In this document: positions 34,897-46,190 of the stretch, one piece after another
Layout of the letters: each line of letters begins with the position of its first letter
Position numbering within the stretch: the first letter of the stretch is position 1
Assembly (NCBI GenBank): GCA_023014485.1
Contig: JAJOZX010000925.1
Span: 461,001 to 525,000 of the forward strand
DNA length: 64,000 nucleotides
From: Bathynomus jamesi
Taxonomy: Eukaryota; Arthropoda; Malacostraca; Isopoda; Cirolanidae
Reading direction: 5' to 3'
Made by a program: the position numbers and the translations under genes
Notes under the pieces: model-generated
Database searches by the model: none
Seen by the model: only the letters and a program-made list of their open reading frames with translations
Told to the model about the DNA's origin: nothing

Positions 34897-36764
34897 TGGG
34901 TCATAATCCCGACTTCCATAATCCTGAAAGCCATAAGCCCGAGCGCCAAAACCCTGACAAGCGATAATCCCGACAAGATAATAGTTTATATTTAATATTT
35001 ACTTATAGCTTAAAATAATAAACTAAAAGAAAAAATGCAATGTAATAAGAAATTTTATTCTCAACTACATATATTTCACACAAAACATACATAAATAATA
35101 ACTAAAAAAAATGCAATGTAAATAAAAATTAAATTAGAGGGATAGATTGTGTGAAATGCCACGAAGGTAGTCTAAAACAGGCCGATTTCCATATCGTTCA
35201 CTATTGCTGAAAGCCTTTCTTCACGAATAATTACTGATTTTTTTGGTTTTGGACACGGTTCTCCTCGAAGTATGCATTCAATTTGGTTGTTCACCACCTG
35301 CTGCTGCTCCTTTTTGAAATTCCTTAATAATAATATACAAACCAATATGCGCTCTTCCAATGATATTTTCCCATCTTCTATGCCATGCTTCTACTGCATT
35401 TTGGGTGCGTGGAATTCCCAATTGCATGGAGTCATATACTGACCACATGGTTGGCGGAAACAATGGTGGAGCCCGAACAACTGCACCGTTACGTGTCTTT
35501 TTATTCTTCCGTGCACATAATTATTTTCAAACCACTCAATCACACCATTGGCTTCTTCAGGCAAATGGGGTTTCAAAACTTCGAAAGCTTCTGGAATTTC
35601 ATTGGAAGGAAGAAATGCCAAAGCAAACATGGCGTATCATTAAATTAAAGTTTTCGTCGGTGCCGTATCGAGTTGCTAATCCACTTGCTTGAATTCTTCT
35701 CCATATGCACTATGCTAGGTGGAAAAAACAAAGCTTACTGGTAACGTCGGGAAACTCACTTTTGGAAGCGTTGATTGCAGCCAATTCTAAATCGGATATT
35801 AGGGTTCGTGGATTCAATTCAATTGCGTTTTCTTCAGCAAAATCGGCCAAATCTTCAAATAAGCGTTTATAAATGACCACGTTTACCCGTCATTAACGCA
35901 TAAACGAGTGGAACAATTCTACAATTTCCAAAGCCAACGGGTGCGTGAATTGTGTAAAGTTGGTAAAATAATGTAGGAACTGTTTTAGAAGTACCATTCA
36001 TTATCCAATATGAGGCCTGTGATAATCTTTGCACGTTAATTTTTGTAGTGAATAAAAGAATTCTTTCTTCACTGTAGAATCACTTGTTAAAAATAATTCG
36101 CCATTTAATGTGTGTTGTAATGCTGACGGAACGTTAATTTCATCCAATGATCTTGGTTCAGACGGTCGTTCAGATTGCCTAATCCGCTTTATTTTCCGAA
36201 GCGCGTCTTTTGAAGGCAGATATGGCGTAATATCTTGAGGGGCGGAAACTGTACATGATTGAATGATTTGACATGGAAGATTTCTTGTTTCGTTTGCTTG
36301 GATTCTTAATTCATCAACGATATTTGCAACACTAACTGCACTTGCATATGGAGCGTGATTGTGATCCACAAATTTTTTAAGGTGGTGGTGTCCATTTAAA
36401 AGTTTTGTTATTGATCTACCTTTGCAATGATGTGATTTTCGTTTTTCACAACACCAGTAATAATCGTCTTCCCGACTTTTATCCTTCACCATTAAATAAC
36501 CGCGTGCGTTAACTTTGTTATTGCTTTTTTGAGAAGGAACAATTTCACAAATTTCTTCCATGTCGTTCTAGGGGTGAAGTTACACTGATGATTTTTAGTT
36601 TACTCGCGGTTTTACCTTTGCTTCGAGGTAGTTTAACTTTGCTTCCAGGTGGGAGCAGATCAATTCGCTCGCACTCATCTTAGTTCGTGATTTTTAACTA
36701 TCGGGATTACGGCATGTCTGGATTACGGTTTTCTAGATTATGACTTTCGGGATTCTGTCCGGGT

Positions 36765-36768
<4 letters not shown>
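34897..36768 (-). mobile_element. FLYWCH/MULE-type transposon
   Basis: The ends carry GGGTCATAATCCCGACTTCC and, in complement, ACCCGGACAGAATCCCGAAAG, related inverted tips with the reiterated word ATAATCCCGA (several copies within 90 bp on the left). It holds one broken gene on the minus strand. It abuts (TA)n on the right and the mariner-type element on the left. Confidence 0.7.
35172..36561 (-). pseudogene. FLYWCH zinc finger plus MULE transposase, fragmented
   Basis: The 5' frame (36561-36001) starts MEEICEIVPSQ. It carries the FLYWCH-type finger: GYLMVKDKSREDDYYWCCE with HHCKGRS and DHNHAP (Cys/Cys/His/His). Then comes a Glu/Arg-rich region with LPSKDALRKIKRIRQ, usual before the MULE core. 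Downstream, on shifted frames, lies a remnant of the core: the block around 35760-35810 with NPRTLISDLELAAINA (second aspartate region), and FHL..CIWRRIQASGLATRYG. The 3' part (35463-35172) has PRTQNAVEAWHRRWENIIG, the C-terminal signature, ending at 35172. Frameshifts and stops at 35400-36000 destroy the core. Confidence 0.75.
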
Positions 36769-36795
<27 letters not shown>

Positions 36796-36837
36796 AATAA
36801 TATATGCATATAACTGCAATGACCACGCAGTATATAA

Positions 36838-37208
36838 ATGAATAGAAACGACATAAGTATTAAGGAACGTTTCCGCACACGAGGAAGAGAGATAACGAAT
36901 AAATGAAAAATGAGGCGAACCGCCCGGGAATCGAACCCAGGGCCTTCCAATTGCCGGTTGGACGCGCTACCATTATGGTACGGACCTCAGTTAATCACAA
37001 ATCGAAATTCTCCCACATAGGGCAGAAACCAATGCCCTGAGAGGGCACCCTCGCAAATCGTGAATAATGGTAGCGTAATGGTAGCGCGTCCAACCGGCAA
37101 TTGGAAGGCCCTGGGTTCGATTCCCGGGCGGTTCGCCTCATTTTTCATTTATTCGTTCTCTCTCTTCCTCGTGTGCGGAAACGTTCCTTAATACTTATAT
37201 CGTTTCTA

Positions 37209-37215
<7 letters not shown>
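36838..37215. repeat. Palindrome with inverted tRNA-like copies
   Basis: The arms share about 140 bp (AATAGAAACGACATAAGTAT.. in one, the complement in the other). Each contains a tRNA-like stretch (36911-36990 minus, 37064-37140 plus) with a GGTTCGATTCC B-box. (TA)n lies on both outer sides. Confidence 0.8.
37064..37140 (+). other. tRNA-like sequence (pseudo-tRNA)
   Basis: TGGTAGCGTAATGGTAGCGC looks like a D-arm, TCCAA/TTGGA can pair as an anticodon stem around the 7-nt loop CCGGCAA, and CTGGG/CCCGG form a T-stem around TTCGATT. The loop has C rather than U at position 33 and the acceptor 5' strand does not pair cleanly in this copy. So I call it tRNA-derived, not a working gene. A mirrored copy lies at 36911-36990 (minus strand), where the acceptor pairs somewhat better. 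Confidence 0.55.
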
Positions 37216-37242
<27 letters not shown>

Positions 37243-37244
<2 letters not shown>

Positions 37245-38192
37245 ATCGGGTTGGTAAAGAAAAGTGACCCCTTAGAAGTAAATTGTCATATTAAAAAAAG
37301 TAAGAGGACTAGAGCTCCCGAACTTCATAGATGCTTACCTTAGCATGATGTTCGTCGTAATTGAGAAGTCGCTCGATGTGTCCCCCTTCCTGCTCAACGC
37401 AGGCCTCCAAATGTGGACGCCATTGATCAGTACACCTGTTTACATATCGTTGAGACACCTTCTCCCAGCTGAGCAGAATTCTTTCGCGTAATTCATCTAT
37501 TTTTCTTATATCGGTACCAGGGATGTAAACTTTGGACTTCAGGGCTTCCCAAACACCATAATCTGGTGGTGAAAAATCGGGGCTACTAGCCGGTCACACA
37601 TTGGGTTCGATAAAATCCGGCGTTTGGTTCTCAAGGAATGTGACAGTTTGGCATGCTCTGTGAGCAGGGGCTCCATCTTGTTGGAAAGTATATCTTTCAC
37701 CACTAATTCGTCGAATATCAGTTAGATAGAGTTAAGGATATACTTTCCAACCAGATGGATCCCCTGCTCACCAGAGCACGCCAAACTGTCACATTCCTTG
37801 AGAACGAAACACCGGATTTTATCGAACCCAATGTGTGACCGGCTAGTAGCCCCGATCTTTCATCACTAGATTATGGTGTTTGGGAAGCCCTGAAGTCCAA
37901 AGTTTACATCCCTGGTACCAATATAAGAGAAATAGATGAACTACGCGAAAGAATTCTGCTCAGCTGGGAGAAGGTGTCTCAACGATATGTAAACAGGTGT
38001 ACTGATCAGTGGCGCCTACATTTGGAGGCCTGCGTTGAGCAGAAAGTGGGGGACATCGATCAACTTCTCAATTAAGACGAACAACATGCTAAGGTAAGCA
38101 TCTATGAAATTTGGGAGCTCTAAGTCCCCTTACTCTTTTTAATATGACAGTTTACCTCTAAGGGGCCACTTTTTCTACCCACCCTGAGATAT
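37243..38192. mobile_element. 950-bp snap-back mariner: two inverted transposase ends
   Basis: The two halves (about 37243-37725 and 37726-38192) are near-perfect reverse complements. Each carries the C-terminal part of a mariner-type transposase, best read on the + strand at about 37740-38075: the FQPDGSPAH block (second aspartate region), then VTFLENETPDFIEPN, a SPDLSSLDYGVWEAL block (third aspartate) and EIDELRERILLSWEKVSQRY to a stop near 38075. The tips read GGTTGGTAAAGAAAAGTGAC and its approximate complement. A dead inverted duplication. Confidence 0.85.
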
Positions 38193-38212
38193 ATATATAT
38201 ATATATTATATA

Positions 38213-38246
<34 letters not shown>

Positions 38247-38251
<5 letters not shown>

Positions 38252-38468
38252 GAACCAAATGTAGGTGGACAGTAAATGATAACGTTTATTTTGAGAATAC
38301 ACATTTAATTTTTTTCTATACTATAATACAAAATAAAATTTAAATAAATTTAGTTATAATATTTAATATAATATAACACAAACACCATAGTTATAATGAA
38401 CACCATAGTTATAATATAATATAACACAAACCGTATTCAACCTACTGTCCACCTACTTTTGGTTCACC

Positions 38469-38469
<1 letters not shown>
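38247..38469. mobile_element. 223-bp mariner-type MITE
   Basis: AGGGTGAACCAAATGTAGGT at the left and ACCTACTTTTGGTTCACCG at the right are inverted repeats set inside (TA)n. Inside is an AT-rich stretch with a duplicated AACACCATAGTTATAAT word. Confidence 0.8.
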
Positions 38470-38534
<65 letters not shown>

Positions 38535-38541
38535 TGTATAT

Positions 38542-38991
38542 AGGGTGATTCAGCAAAGAGTACATTAAATTGGAGGATGAAATCCTTGGATAATTCTAAA
38601 CCACAATGTGTCTATGGTAAAATGTCAGATTCTGCATAGTTTCCATGTTACAATACATTTAAGATGTTGTATTAATGAGAGTGAATATGAAGTGAAACGC
38701 GTCAGACATTCAATGGTACGACGTGTACAGGCCTGCATTGAGGCAGGAGGAGGCAACTTCGAACATTTCCTTTAGGTTGTAACAAAGAGGGGTCACACTG
38801 TAGAGATCTGTGAATAAATGATTACAAAAACCTACGGGGGTTTCACTTCATATTCACTCTCATTAATACATCTTAAATGTATTGTAACATGGAAACTATG
38901 CAGAATCTGACATTTTACCAGAGATACATTGTGGTTTAGAATTATCCAAGGATTTCATCCTCCAATTTAATGTACTCTGCTGAATCACCCT
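38542..38991. mobile_element. 450-bp mariner-type MITE with about 160-bp inverted arms
   Basis: TAGGGTGATTCAGCAAAGAG and its complement at the right (CTGCTGAATCACCCT) are followed inward by about 160 bp of inverted match. The centre retains a transposase tail (RVQACIEAGGGNFEHFL with a stop). (TA)n and (CA)n flank it. Confidence 0.8.
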
Positions 38992-39007
38992 GTATATATA
39001 TATATAT

Positions 39008-39059
<52 letters not shown>

Positions 39060-39062
<3 letters not shown>

Positions 39063-40520
39063 CGTTTCACAACCGTCTGCCACACTTTGGGGGGTAATAT
39101 CGAGTAAAAAAGTTAATACAACATCTGCTATTTCCCACCATTGCGGAGCTACGGATGTTTTAAGGTGCACGGAAAAAATAAGAGTATTAATCTGATGTAT
39201 TTATTGCTACATTTTATGTCCGCCTCAGTTTTCAGTGCACAGCTTTGCTCGTTCCAAACAAGAGTCCACTGCCCATTGAATCATTTCGCGGTGTTCTCGT
39301 ATTTAAGCAATGGCATTCATAATCCGACGCAAGAGTTCCTCTCTCGTTTGTATCTTGTAGACCATCTCTTTCATAAGGTCCCATGAAAAGAAATTAACGG
39401 GGTTAGGTCCGGAGATCTTCGGGGCTACGATATTGGTCCAGCACGACCAATCCAACGATTCCTGTACCGCTGATTAAAGTAATCCGTAACATGACGACCA
39501 AAATGTGGTGGCGCCCCATCTTGCTGAAAGAATATCCTGCGCCTTGTCTCCAACGGCACATCCTTCATCAAAAGCGGCAATTCGTTCATCAGGAATTTCG
39601 GATAAATATCAGCAGTTAATCGTTGTTCCAAAACGAATGGTCCAATCAACTGATCTCCAATTACACAGCACCAAACATTCACCGAGAATCGATGTTGACA
39701 GTTTCCTTCAACGATACCGTGGGGATTATCGGCAGACCACAAGTGGGAATTTCGTTTATTGTTAATTCCATCCCGAATGAATTGTACTTCATCACTAAAC
39801 AGTATGCGATTAAGAATTTGGCGATGCATAACCATCCACTGGCAAAATTTAACACGTTTATCATAATCATCCAGTTGAAGAGCTTGCTCACGTTACAAAT
39901 GATAAGGATACAAACCCTCCTCATGTATAGTTTGCCATACATGCGATGCGGATTCACAAATTTGTCTAGAAATCCTTCGAACACCGGTAGTTAGGCTACG
40001 TTGTACTAGGTCCAATATGCGCTTCTCCATAGCAACGGGTCGTTGTGGTACATGTTCTTGGTTACGTGTAACAATTATCCCTGTTTCCCTTAATATCTGG
40101 TGTGTGTCACTAAACACTTGCCTGTTCGGTATTCAGCGGTTCGGAAACCGTCTTTGATATTCCTCAACTGCCGCTCTGCTGTTACCATCACAGAATCCAT
40201 AAATGAAATGGATATCAGCGTATTCAACGGGTGTGAGTTGTTGATTCATTTCGATAGTTCACCTTAGCGCAACACAGTGTCTCGTACCACAGATCAGAAC
40301 CAACTGAAAGAAAAAACTGAGGATTAGTAGTGGTAACTTCGTTAACTGAAACTACCACCAGTGTTGCCATCTATCGAATTACACACAAGTAGGGATTTGT
40401 TGTTTGCACATCTTAAAACGTCCGTAGCTCCGCAACGGTTGGAAATAGCACTTACGTTGTATTAACCTTTTCACTCTATATCACCCACGAAAGTATGGCA
40501 GACAGGTTGTGAACCACCCT
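39060..40520 (-). mobile_element. Nearly full-length Tc1/mariner-type transposon
   Basis: The left GGCGTTTCACAACCGTCTGCC and right GGCAGACAGGTTGTGAACCACC are inverted, and the subterminal blocks (ACATCTGCTATTTCCCACC / GGTTGGAAATAGCACTTACG) also mirror. At 1461 bp it has room for a complete gene, which lies on the minus strand. The left neighbour is (CA)n. Confidence 0.88.
39170..40249 (-). pseudogene. Mariner-type transposase with several frameshifts
   Basis: It begins at 40249 with [18 protein letters not shown] and an N-terminal HTH ([17 protein letters not shown]). Then come a stop and frameshift, VFSDTHQILRETG, GVRRISRQI, ILFSDEVQFIRDG (first aspartate, about 39790), IFFQQDGAPPHFGRHV (second, about 39530) and, after stops, RSPDLTPL (third). 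The N-terminus and catalytic residues are all recognisable. About three to five lesions inactivate it. Confidence 0.85.
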
Positions 40521-40671
40521 GTATATGATGTAGCATTATCTTGAAGTAAGTGATTAGTATGATGATAGAAATGGATTACCAGGTGGAATTAAGTCGTATC
40601 TTCCATCCATACTCCATTTAGAGTTGTTTATAAGCTGCTAAATACTTGGGTAAAGCATAGTCTTTATCCTT
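40521..40671. other. Spacer
   Basis: Short AT-rich spacer between the mariner-type element and the LINE fragment; nothing recognised. Confidence 0.5.
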
Positions 40672-40860
40672 AATCTACTCAACAGGTCAATTCTGGAACA
40701 ATCTTCCTCAATCTATTCCCCCCCCCCCCCCCCCCCCGTCTATGACCTCTAGTTTCAAATGCAGTGTGTCCAGGCATCTCGAAAACCCTGGACCTTGATT
40801 TTGGATCTCTTCTTGTATGGGGCGGCATTCACCTTTGGCCCTTTCCTGCATAAAAAGTCG
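40672..40860 (+). mobile_element. Jockey-like LINE 3' end, truncated
   Basis: It shares GTGTCCAGGCATCT, CCTTGATTTTGG/CCTTGATAGTGG, the GGGGNGGCATT segment and CCTTTCCTGCAT with the 3' end at 5450-5585 of this window. A poly(C) run at about 40719-40738 interrupts the coding end. This is a 5'-truncated insertion of the same family. Confidence 0.7.
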
Positions 40861-41789
40861 TCATCACTCAACATTCGAGTGTAAGTGAGGTTCAGCTTGG
40901 TTGTTTTTTTCAGACCAAAGTGTCGAAGCTCAAAATGTGTTCAATTATGTTACGAGCTCAGAAGGAAGATTCTTCTCTATATTATTCCTTTTAGAATAAT
41001 ACATTTTGTTTTTCTTTTACAACATGTTACTTCAGTTCTTTTTCATTGACCCTAAAGGATCATAAAGAAATAACTGCCCCACCGTTTACAGCTTTACCTT
41101 ACAACCTCTTCCTACAATTAGCAAATGAATATTGGTCAGAGGAAATGTAAATTCGTGTTACTATTATAAATTGAAAATAATTTGAGACCCCCCACTAGAG
41201 GTCAACAGCCTACGGTAGGTTCAGTGAATTCGTGATTGCTAAACTTCTGGATAAGGGAAGTAAATGTTTCACGTATGTTGTTATAAATGAAAGGGACTTA
41301 ACAGCAAATTTATTGCACTATTTGGATGGTCCAACGTTATGAAGTCGATAAACCCAGGAACAACCTATAATCAGTGCAACGTGATTGTGGGAAATGTTAT
41401 AGTTACCGTTATGAAATGAGAAAAACAAAAAAAAATTGCTGAAAATAATTATAATTGGTAAATAAAAAGAACAAATGACCAAACCACACCCACACCACAA
41501 AAAAAAAAAAAAAAAATCAAGGTTATTAGCACGACAGAGTACAGTATCAAGTAATTATTATAAGTATAAAATTCCTTGAATTTCAGTTTATATGAGGCAC
41601 ATATCATTACTGGCGTTCGTACTATCTTTAGGAACTACTGTACAGTATGTTTGTTCATGCAATTTTCTACAATATCAGAAACGTTATTTTCCAAAACTTT
41701 ATTCGTACTAGGCCTACTGGTTACAGCTTCATTACATTCATCCTGAATTTCACTACATGTATTATTAACCGTTTCCAGGTTTTTAGATC
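40861..41789. other. Gene-free stretch
   Basis: AT-rich sequence with poly(A) at 41499-41516. I see no protein, repeat end or RNA gene. Confidence 0.5.
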
Positions 41790-44110
41790 ACTGGAGAACA
41801 CAACTTTTGGTGACTTAGATGTTAGACCTGTTTCTGGGTATATTGAGGTCGCTGATTCTAAAAATGACATTAGTTTTTCTCCATCAGCTCTGCTTATCAA
41901 GATATGATATACTGTATATCTATATATATTTCTATATAATGTATATAATATTATATTACATAATTGCTGACTGGCAATCACTGTTGTTGTCAATTGAATA
42001 CAAAAGTATGATGAATGTCAGCAAAAATAGTGTATTAACATCAAACAAGCATAAGGTACGAAAAATATTTCTTAAATTCAAACAAGCTTGAGACACGAAC
42101 GGCAAAAAAAGTTTTCATTGAGACATCTCGCATAAACCGCGTTTCTGAGATCTTTTGCGATGAGATGTGCCAGGACATTCGCGTTGGATGCTCCAGCAGT
42201 AATCTGCCATCATGTGAGTATCCCATCGTCCGCGGTACCGTTCTTCCATGGTCCTTAGTTCTTGGTGAAATCGTTCACCCTGTTCCTCGCTTAGATCACC
42301 TAGGTTATCTGGGAAACGATCCAAATTACTGTGGAGGTAATGCAGTTTGATGCTCATTATACAGCCAAGTTTACAAAAAGAAGAGAGCATATTCTCCACT
42401 AGTTCACCGTAGTTATCGGCCTTATAGTTCCCAAGGAAATTCTTCACAACCATACTAAACGATGACCATGCACGTGCCTCAATGTTGTCCATTGAATCTT
42501 GGAAACGCGGGTCTTTCATGAGTTCCCGGATTTGCGATCCATCGAAAATACCTGCCTTCAGCTTTTCCATGCTCAGCGCAGGAAATTTTCTACATATGTA
42601 GCCAAAACACGTCCCATCTCTGTTCAAAGCCTTTATAAATTGTTTCATCAAACCTAGTTTGATGTGCAGTGGTGGCAATATGATCCTTTCTGTCAACCAA
42701 AGCTTCTTTGATGATATTTTTTTCTCCAACCACCATGTTTTCTCTCAGAGGCCACTGTCTTCTCACCCAGTGTTCATCTTTAGCTCTACTGTCCCAGAGA
42801 CATATAAAGCACGGGTACTTGGTGTACCCGCTCTGCTGGCCCAGGAGAAAATTCACCATCTTCAGATCCACACACATCACCCATTGGTGGTCTCGGTATG
42901 ATATCTTTTCTAGGACTAGGGCGACTGTCCCGTGCTCTTCTCTCATACCGACTGAGTGACCAATTGGGATTGATCTGTATCTGTTGCCGTTGTGTAGAAG
43001 AACACATTTTAGGCTCCGTTTGGAGCTATCTATGAATAACCGCCATTCACTTGGTGTGTATTCCGACATGCCCATTTTTATCAGCAATCCGCGCGCATTG
43101 TTGCAGAAAACTAAATCTTTCTCTTTTGAGAAGAAGGGCAGTAAATCCTTTTCTCTGTCGCGATATAACGTGATTTTGGTTCCCGGCAGCAGTAAATTTT
43201 TTTCTCCCAGCCTGGAAGCTAACAATTCAGACGATTTCTTCGAAAGACTTAAGTCCCTTACGAGGTCGTTTAATTCGTGTTGACTAAAACCTTCTGCAAC
43301 TGATGATGGTCCTTCGAAATCAGTGTCATTTTCCCACATATGCTTTCTTTCTCAGTAGCAGATTCATCTTCTTGAGGGAGCTCTGGAAGATGGCTGAATG
43401 ATGGGACAGGTATCTCATCTGAATGTGAAACAGGCCGTCTAGTTGAGTCTATGTCAGGATACGTCCATTTACTCCGGTTACGTCCATTGATGCCCTTTAT
43501 ATTCACCAAACAAAAGTAACAGTCATCACTGTGGTTTCTCTGTTCTCTCCATACCATTGGTATACCAAATTTCAGGCACCTCCTCTTTCCGTTGGTCCAT
43601 TGCCGCAGATGCTCCGTACACGTTTTACACACAACATGAGGAGCCCATGGCTTATCTTGGTCCCCTAGTTGTACTTTGAAATAGGCAAAATAAGCTTTTT
43701 TCACAAAATCAGTAATAGTTTTTCTCTGTTCAATGAACGTGTACTCTCCGCATATAAAACAAAACACATCTGGATGATTTAAACACACTTCGTGCTGTTA
43801 CATGTCAACACCTGTAACAGGAAAGAATTCACGTTAGTACATGTACAATACACATGCAAAACAGCAGCAACAGCAAAATCATAGCTACAATTTAATTATA
43901 CAGATGCATTTAGATTTACGAGCAACTCATAATACCGTTCCAGAAGGGTAATAAAGTAGGTAATGACGTATGCAATATCTCAAAAACTAGAGCTGCTAGA
44001 ACAAAATGGATGATATTTTCTGAATCAGTGGCATGAAAATATCCAGAATAAGGTCTAAAATCTCAGGCACCAAGAAAAAAAATGTTTTTGTTCCCCAGTG
44101 TAATGAACTT
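41790..44110 (-). mobile_element. Element C: cysteine-rich ORF between diverged inverted repeats
   Basis: 41790-41905 and the complement of 43975-44105 align over about 115 bp. Shared words include CACTGG(A/G)GAACA, TTAGACCT, TTCTGG, CTGATTC, AAAAAT and CAGCTCT. They flank the decayed gene at 42115-43788 on both sides, as expected of inverted termini of a DNA transposon, although the outermost tips and target duplication were not found. The CTGATTCTAAAAAT word also occurs in the ends of element B. Confidence 0.55.
42115..43788 (-). pseudogene. Cysteine-rich uncharacterised protein, three frame-shifted parts
   Basis: The parts are 43788-43270, 43339-42590 and 42729-42115, overlapping in different frames; together about 550 residues. 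The N-terminus has FCFICGEYTF, VCKTCTEHLRQW and DCYFC, a likely zinc-binding cysteine cluster. The middle has WRLFIDSSKRSLKCVLLHNG, SYRDHQWVMCVDLKMVNFLLG and YPCFICLWDSRAKDEHW. The C-terminus has PPLHIKLGLMKQFIKAL, GIFDGSQIRELM, DLSEEQGERFHQELR and MADYCWSIQRE. I recognise this as a widespread multi-copy invertebrate protein type of unknown function. The aspartates in CVDLKMVN, the IKLGLMKQF helix and E-Q-G-E-R-F-H are candidates for an RNase H-like core, but that is speculation. Confidence 0.6.
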
Positions 44111-44509
44111 CCGGTATTTGCTAAAAAATGACTGTTGATTTTAGAACAAGCTAACAACTTTCTCTTCAGATTTTGTTTTTGTGCACCACTTATATTTTGG
44201 GCTTGAGGGCATTTTAACAAGTAGAAACAAAAAATATTTCAATAAACCACCAGTGACGTTAGAAGCAAATTGCTGCAAATATAATTAACCCTTTTAATAA
44301 ACTACCAGTGACGTTACAAGCAAATATAATTAACTATTTTAAATTGTTATATAGATGTTACGTTAATAAACAAAACATCTTTATTGCGGATCATTCACAA
44401 TCCATAGCCACTTATACTTTTTTTTCGGAAATAGAATTTCGGTGGAATGAGGAAATTGCTTTTATTGTGTTACGTGGTTAAAATTGTTAGTTTTTTTTTT
44501 AGTTGGGTT
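44111..44509. other. Gene-free stretch with short direct repeat
   Basis: Two copies of a block around CAGTGACGTTA(G/C)AAGCAAA at about 44252-44285 and 44307-44332. No ORF. Confidence 0.5.
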
Positions 44510-45062
44510 TTTATTAATTATTTTATTAATTATTTTATTAATTATTTTATTAATTATTTTATTAATTATTTTATTAATTATTTTATTAATTATTTTATTA
44601 ATTATTTTATTAATTATTTTATTAATTATTTATTTTATTATTATTTATTTTATTATTATTTATTTTTTATTATTTATTTTATTTTTTATTATTTATTTAT
44701 TTTTTATTATTTATTTTATTTTTTATTATTTATTTATTTTTTATTATTTATTTTATTTTTTATTATTTATTTTATTTTTTATTATTTATTTTATTTTTTA
44801 TTATTATTTTATTTTTTATTATTTATTTTATTTTTTTTATTATTTATTTATTTTTTATTATTTATTTTATTTTTTATTATTTATTTTATTTTTTATTATT
44901 TATTTTATTTTTTATTATTTATTTTATTTTTTATTATTTATTTTATTTTTTATTATTTATTTTATTTTTTATTATTTATTTTATTTTTTATTATTTATTT
45001 TATTTTTTATTATTTATTTTATTTTTATTATTTATTTATTTTATTATTATTTATTTATTATC
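44510..45062. repeat. AT-rich tandem array: 12-bp then about 20-bp units
   Basis: 44512-44630 is about ten copies of TTATTTTATTAA. 44630-45060 is dominated by TTATTATTTATTTTATTTTT units with small changes. All ORFs in it (rich in Phe, Tyr, Ile and Leu) are repeat artefacts. Confidence 0.95.
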
Positions 45063-45864
45063 AATAATAATGTTCATGGGAGTAATCTCAAGTGGAGTGA
45101 ATAGATTCACTAAGTTAATTAATTGGTGAAACAAATAAAACCTGAAATATTGATAGTTATTGCAATGAAATGATATTGGGGTCACCAGTTTAACCTTTCA
45201 GCCAAACAAACAATATTTAATAAACGAGATGGAAATGACACTGGATTTTTCGTTTAATTAATTAGAAAAATAAATGAATTATTTGTTCACAGTTAGTGAA
45301 TTTGTGCGCCCCGGTGATGTAGTGGTGTAGTGATTCCCCTTCCTTCATTTATAATTCATTATTTACTTTACTTTCTATTCAATTTCTCTCTATCTTTCAT
45401 CATACTCTTTACACTCGCTTCGCTGTGCTATATAAAATTGGTAGACGTGGCCGTGATGAAGCGCCATTCTTAGTCGAACAATGCAAAGGAAGACTGGGGT
45501 GGGGGGTTAATTATACACTTAATGTACACTTTACTGACTTTTATTTATACTGAAACGCTTTTAGATAAACGGGTAAATTTACCTTAACATTTTAGTCAGA
45601 GAGAGAGAGACGAAATACTATTCTAAATTCACAAAAACATCTTAATGCTAAAAAAAAACACCTTAAGCCCAATGCCGTCCTATGACTCCTTTTTTGGGCA
45701 TTTCTCTCGTCCCGCGTGGGCCGATTCTTAGTGTTGCCAACTTGTATTTTATAAACAAGCCATTATTTAACGTAATTACATTTCTTATTAAATATTATCT
45801 TTATTAAACAAACATTATTAATTTCTTATAACCAAAACATTTTAATTTTTAATTAGACATTACT
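45063..45864. other. Gene-free stretch
   Basis: AT-rich. It contains a tRNA-like GGTGATGTAGTGGTGTAGTG string near 45314 without a B-box, and short (GA)n at 45598-45610. Nothing else recognised. Confidence 0.4.
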
Positions 45865-45980
45865 ACAGTAGTTAGTGTCACTGACTACGAATCCATCGGC
45901 CCCGGGATCGAGACCCGGTGACGGCAGTCGGCGCGCAGCAAAATTCAGCTGTTCATCCTTCTACAGCAAAAAAAAAAAAA
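45865..45980 (+). repeat. tRNA-derived SINE-like sequence with A-rich tail
   Basis: TAGTTAGTGTCACTGACTAC resembles an A-box region, and CCGGGATCGAGACCCGG can form a T-arm with a B-box-like GATCGAGAC. A tail with GTTCATCCTTCTACAGC ends in a poly(A) run at 45966-45990. Confidence 0.5.
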
Positions 45981-46011
45981 TAAAAAAAATAATAATTGGT
46001 TGGTAGATAAA

Positions 46012-46190
46012 TGGCTACCGTGGGTTGTCTAGTGGTTAAGACGCTGGGCTGCTGGTGGGGCGTGGTTCGGATTCCACGTTAAACTGTAGGTTTAAGGTGG
46101 AGTAACAAGCTTGACCTTCGTCAGGATGAACAGTTCGGGCGGAAGCTAAGCCAAGGTTAACCAAGCTTATTACAATGAAATAATTATTAA
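46012..46190 (+). repeat. tRNA-derived SINE-like sequence
   Basis: GGGTTGTCTAGTGGTTAAGA is a good A-box; GGTTCGGATTCC near 46066 is a good B-box about 35 bp on. The spacing fits a tRNA-type Pol III promoter. The body continues with GACCTTCGTCAGGATGAACA, the complement of the GTTCATCC word in the preceding element. Confidence 0.6.

Noticed and set aside
37064..37140. Functional tRNA gene
   Set aside because: Position 33 is C, the acceptor does not pair cleanly, and the sequence exists as an inverted pair inside a palindrome; treated as tRNA-derived.
41647..41907. 86-residue frame MFVHAIFYNIRN..
   Set aside because: Overlaps the inverted terminal sequence of element C; AT-rich, no motif, no splice support.
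44447..45104. Two 206-residue open frames rich in Phe/Tyr/Ile/Leu
   Set aside because: Repeat artefacts of the AT-rich tandem array; no start or domain evidence.
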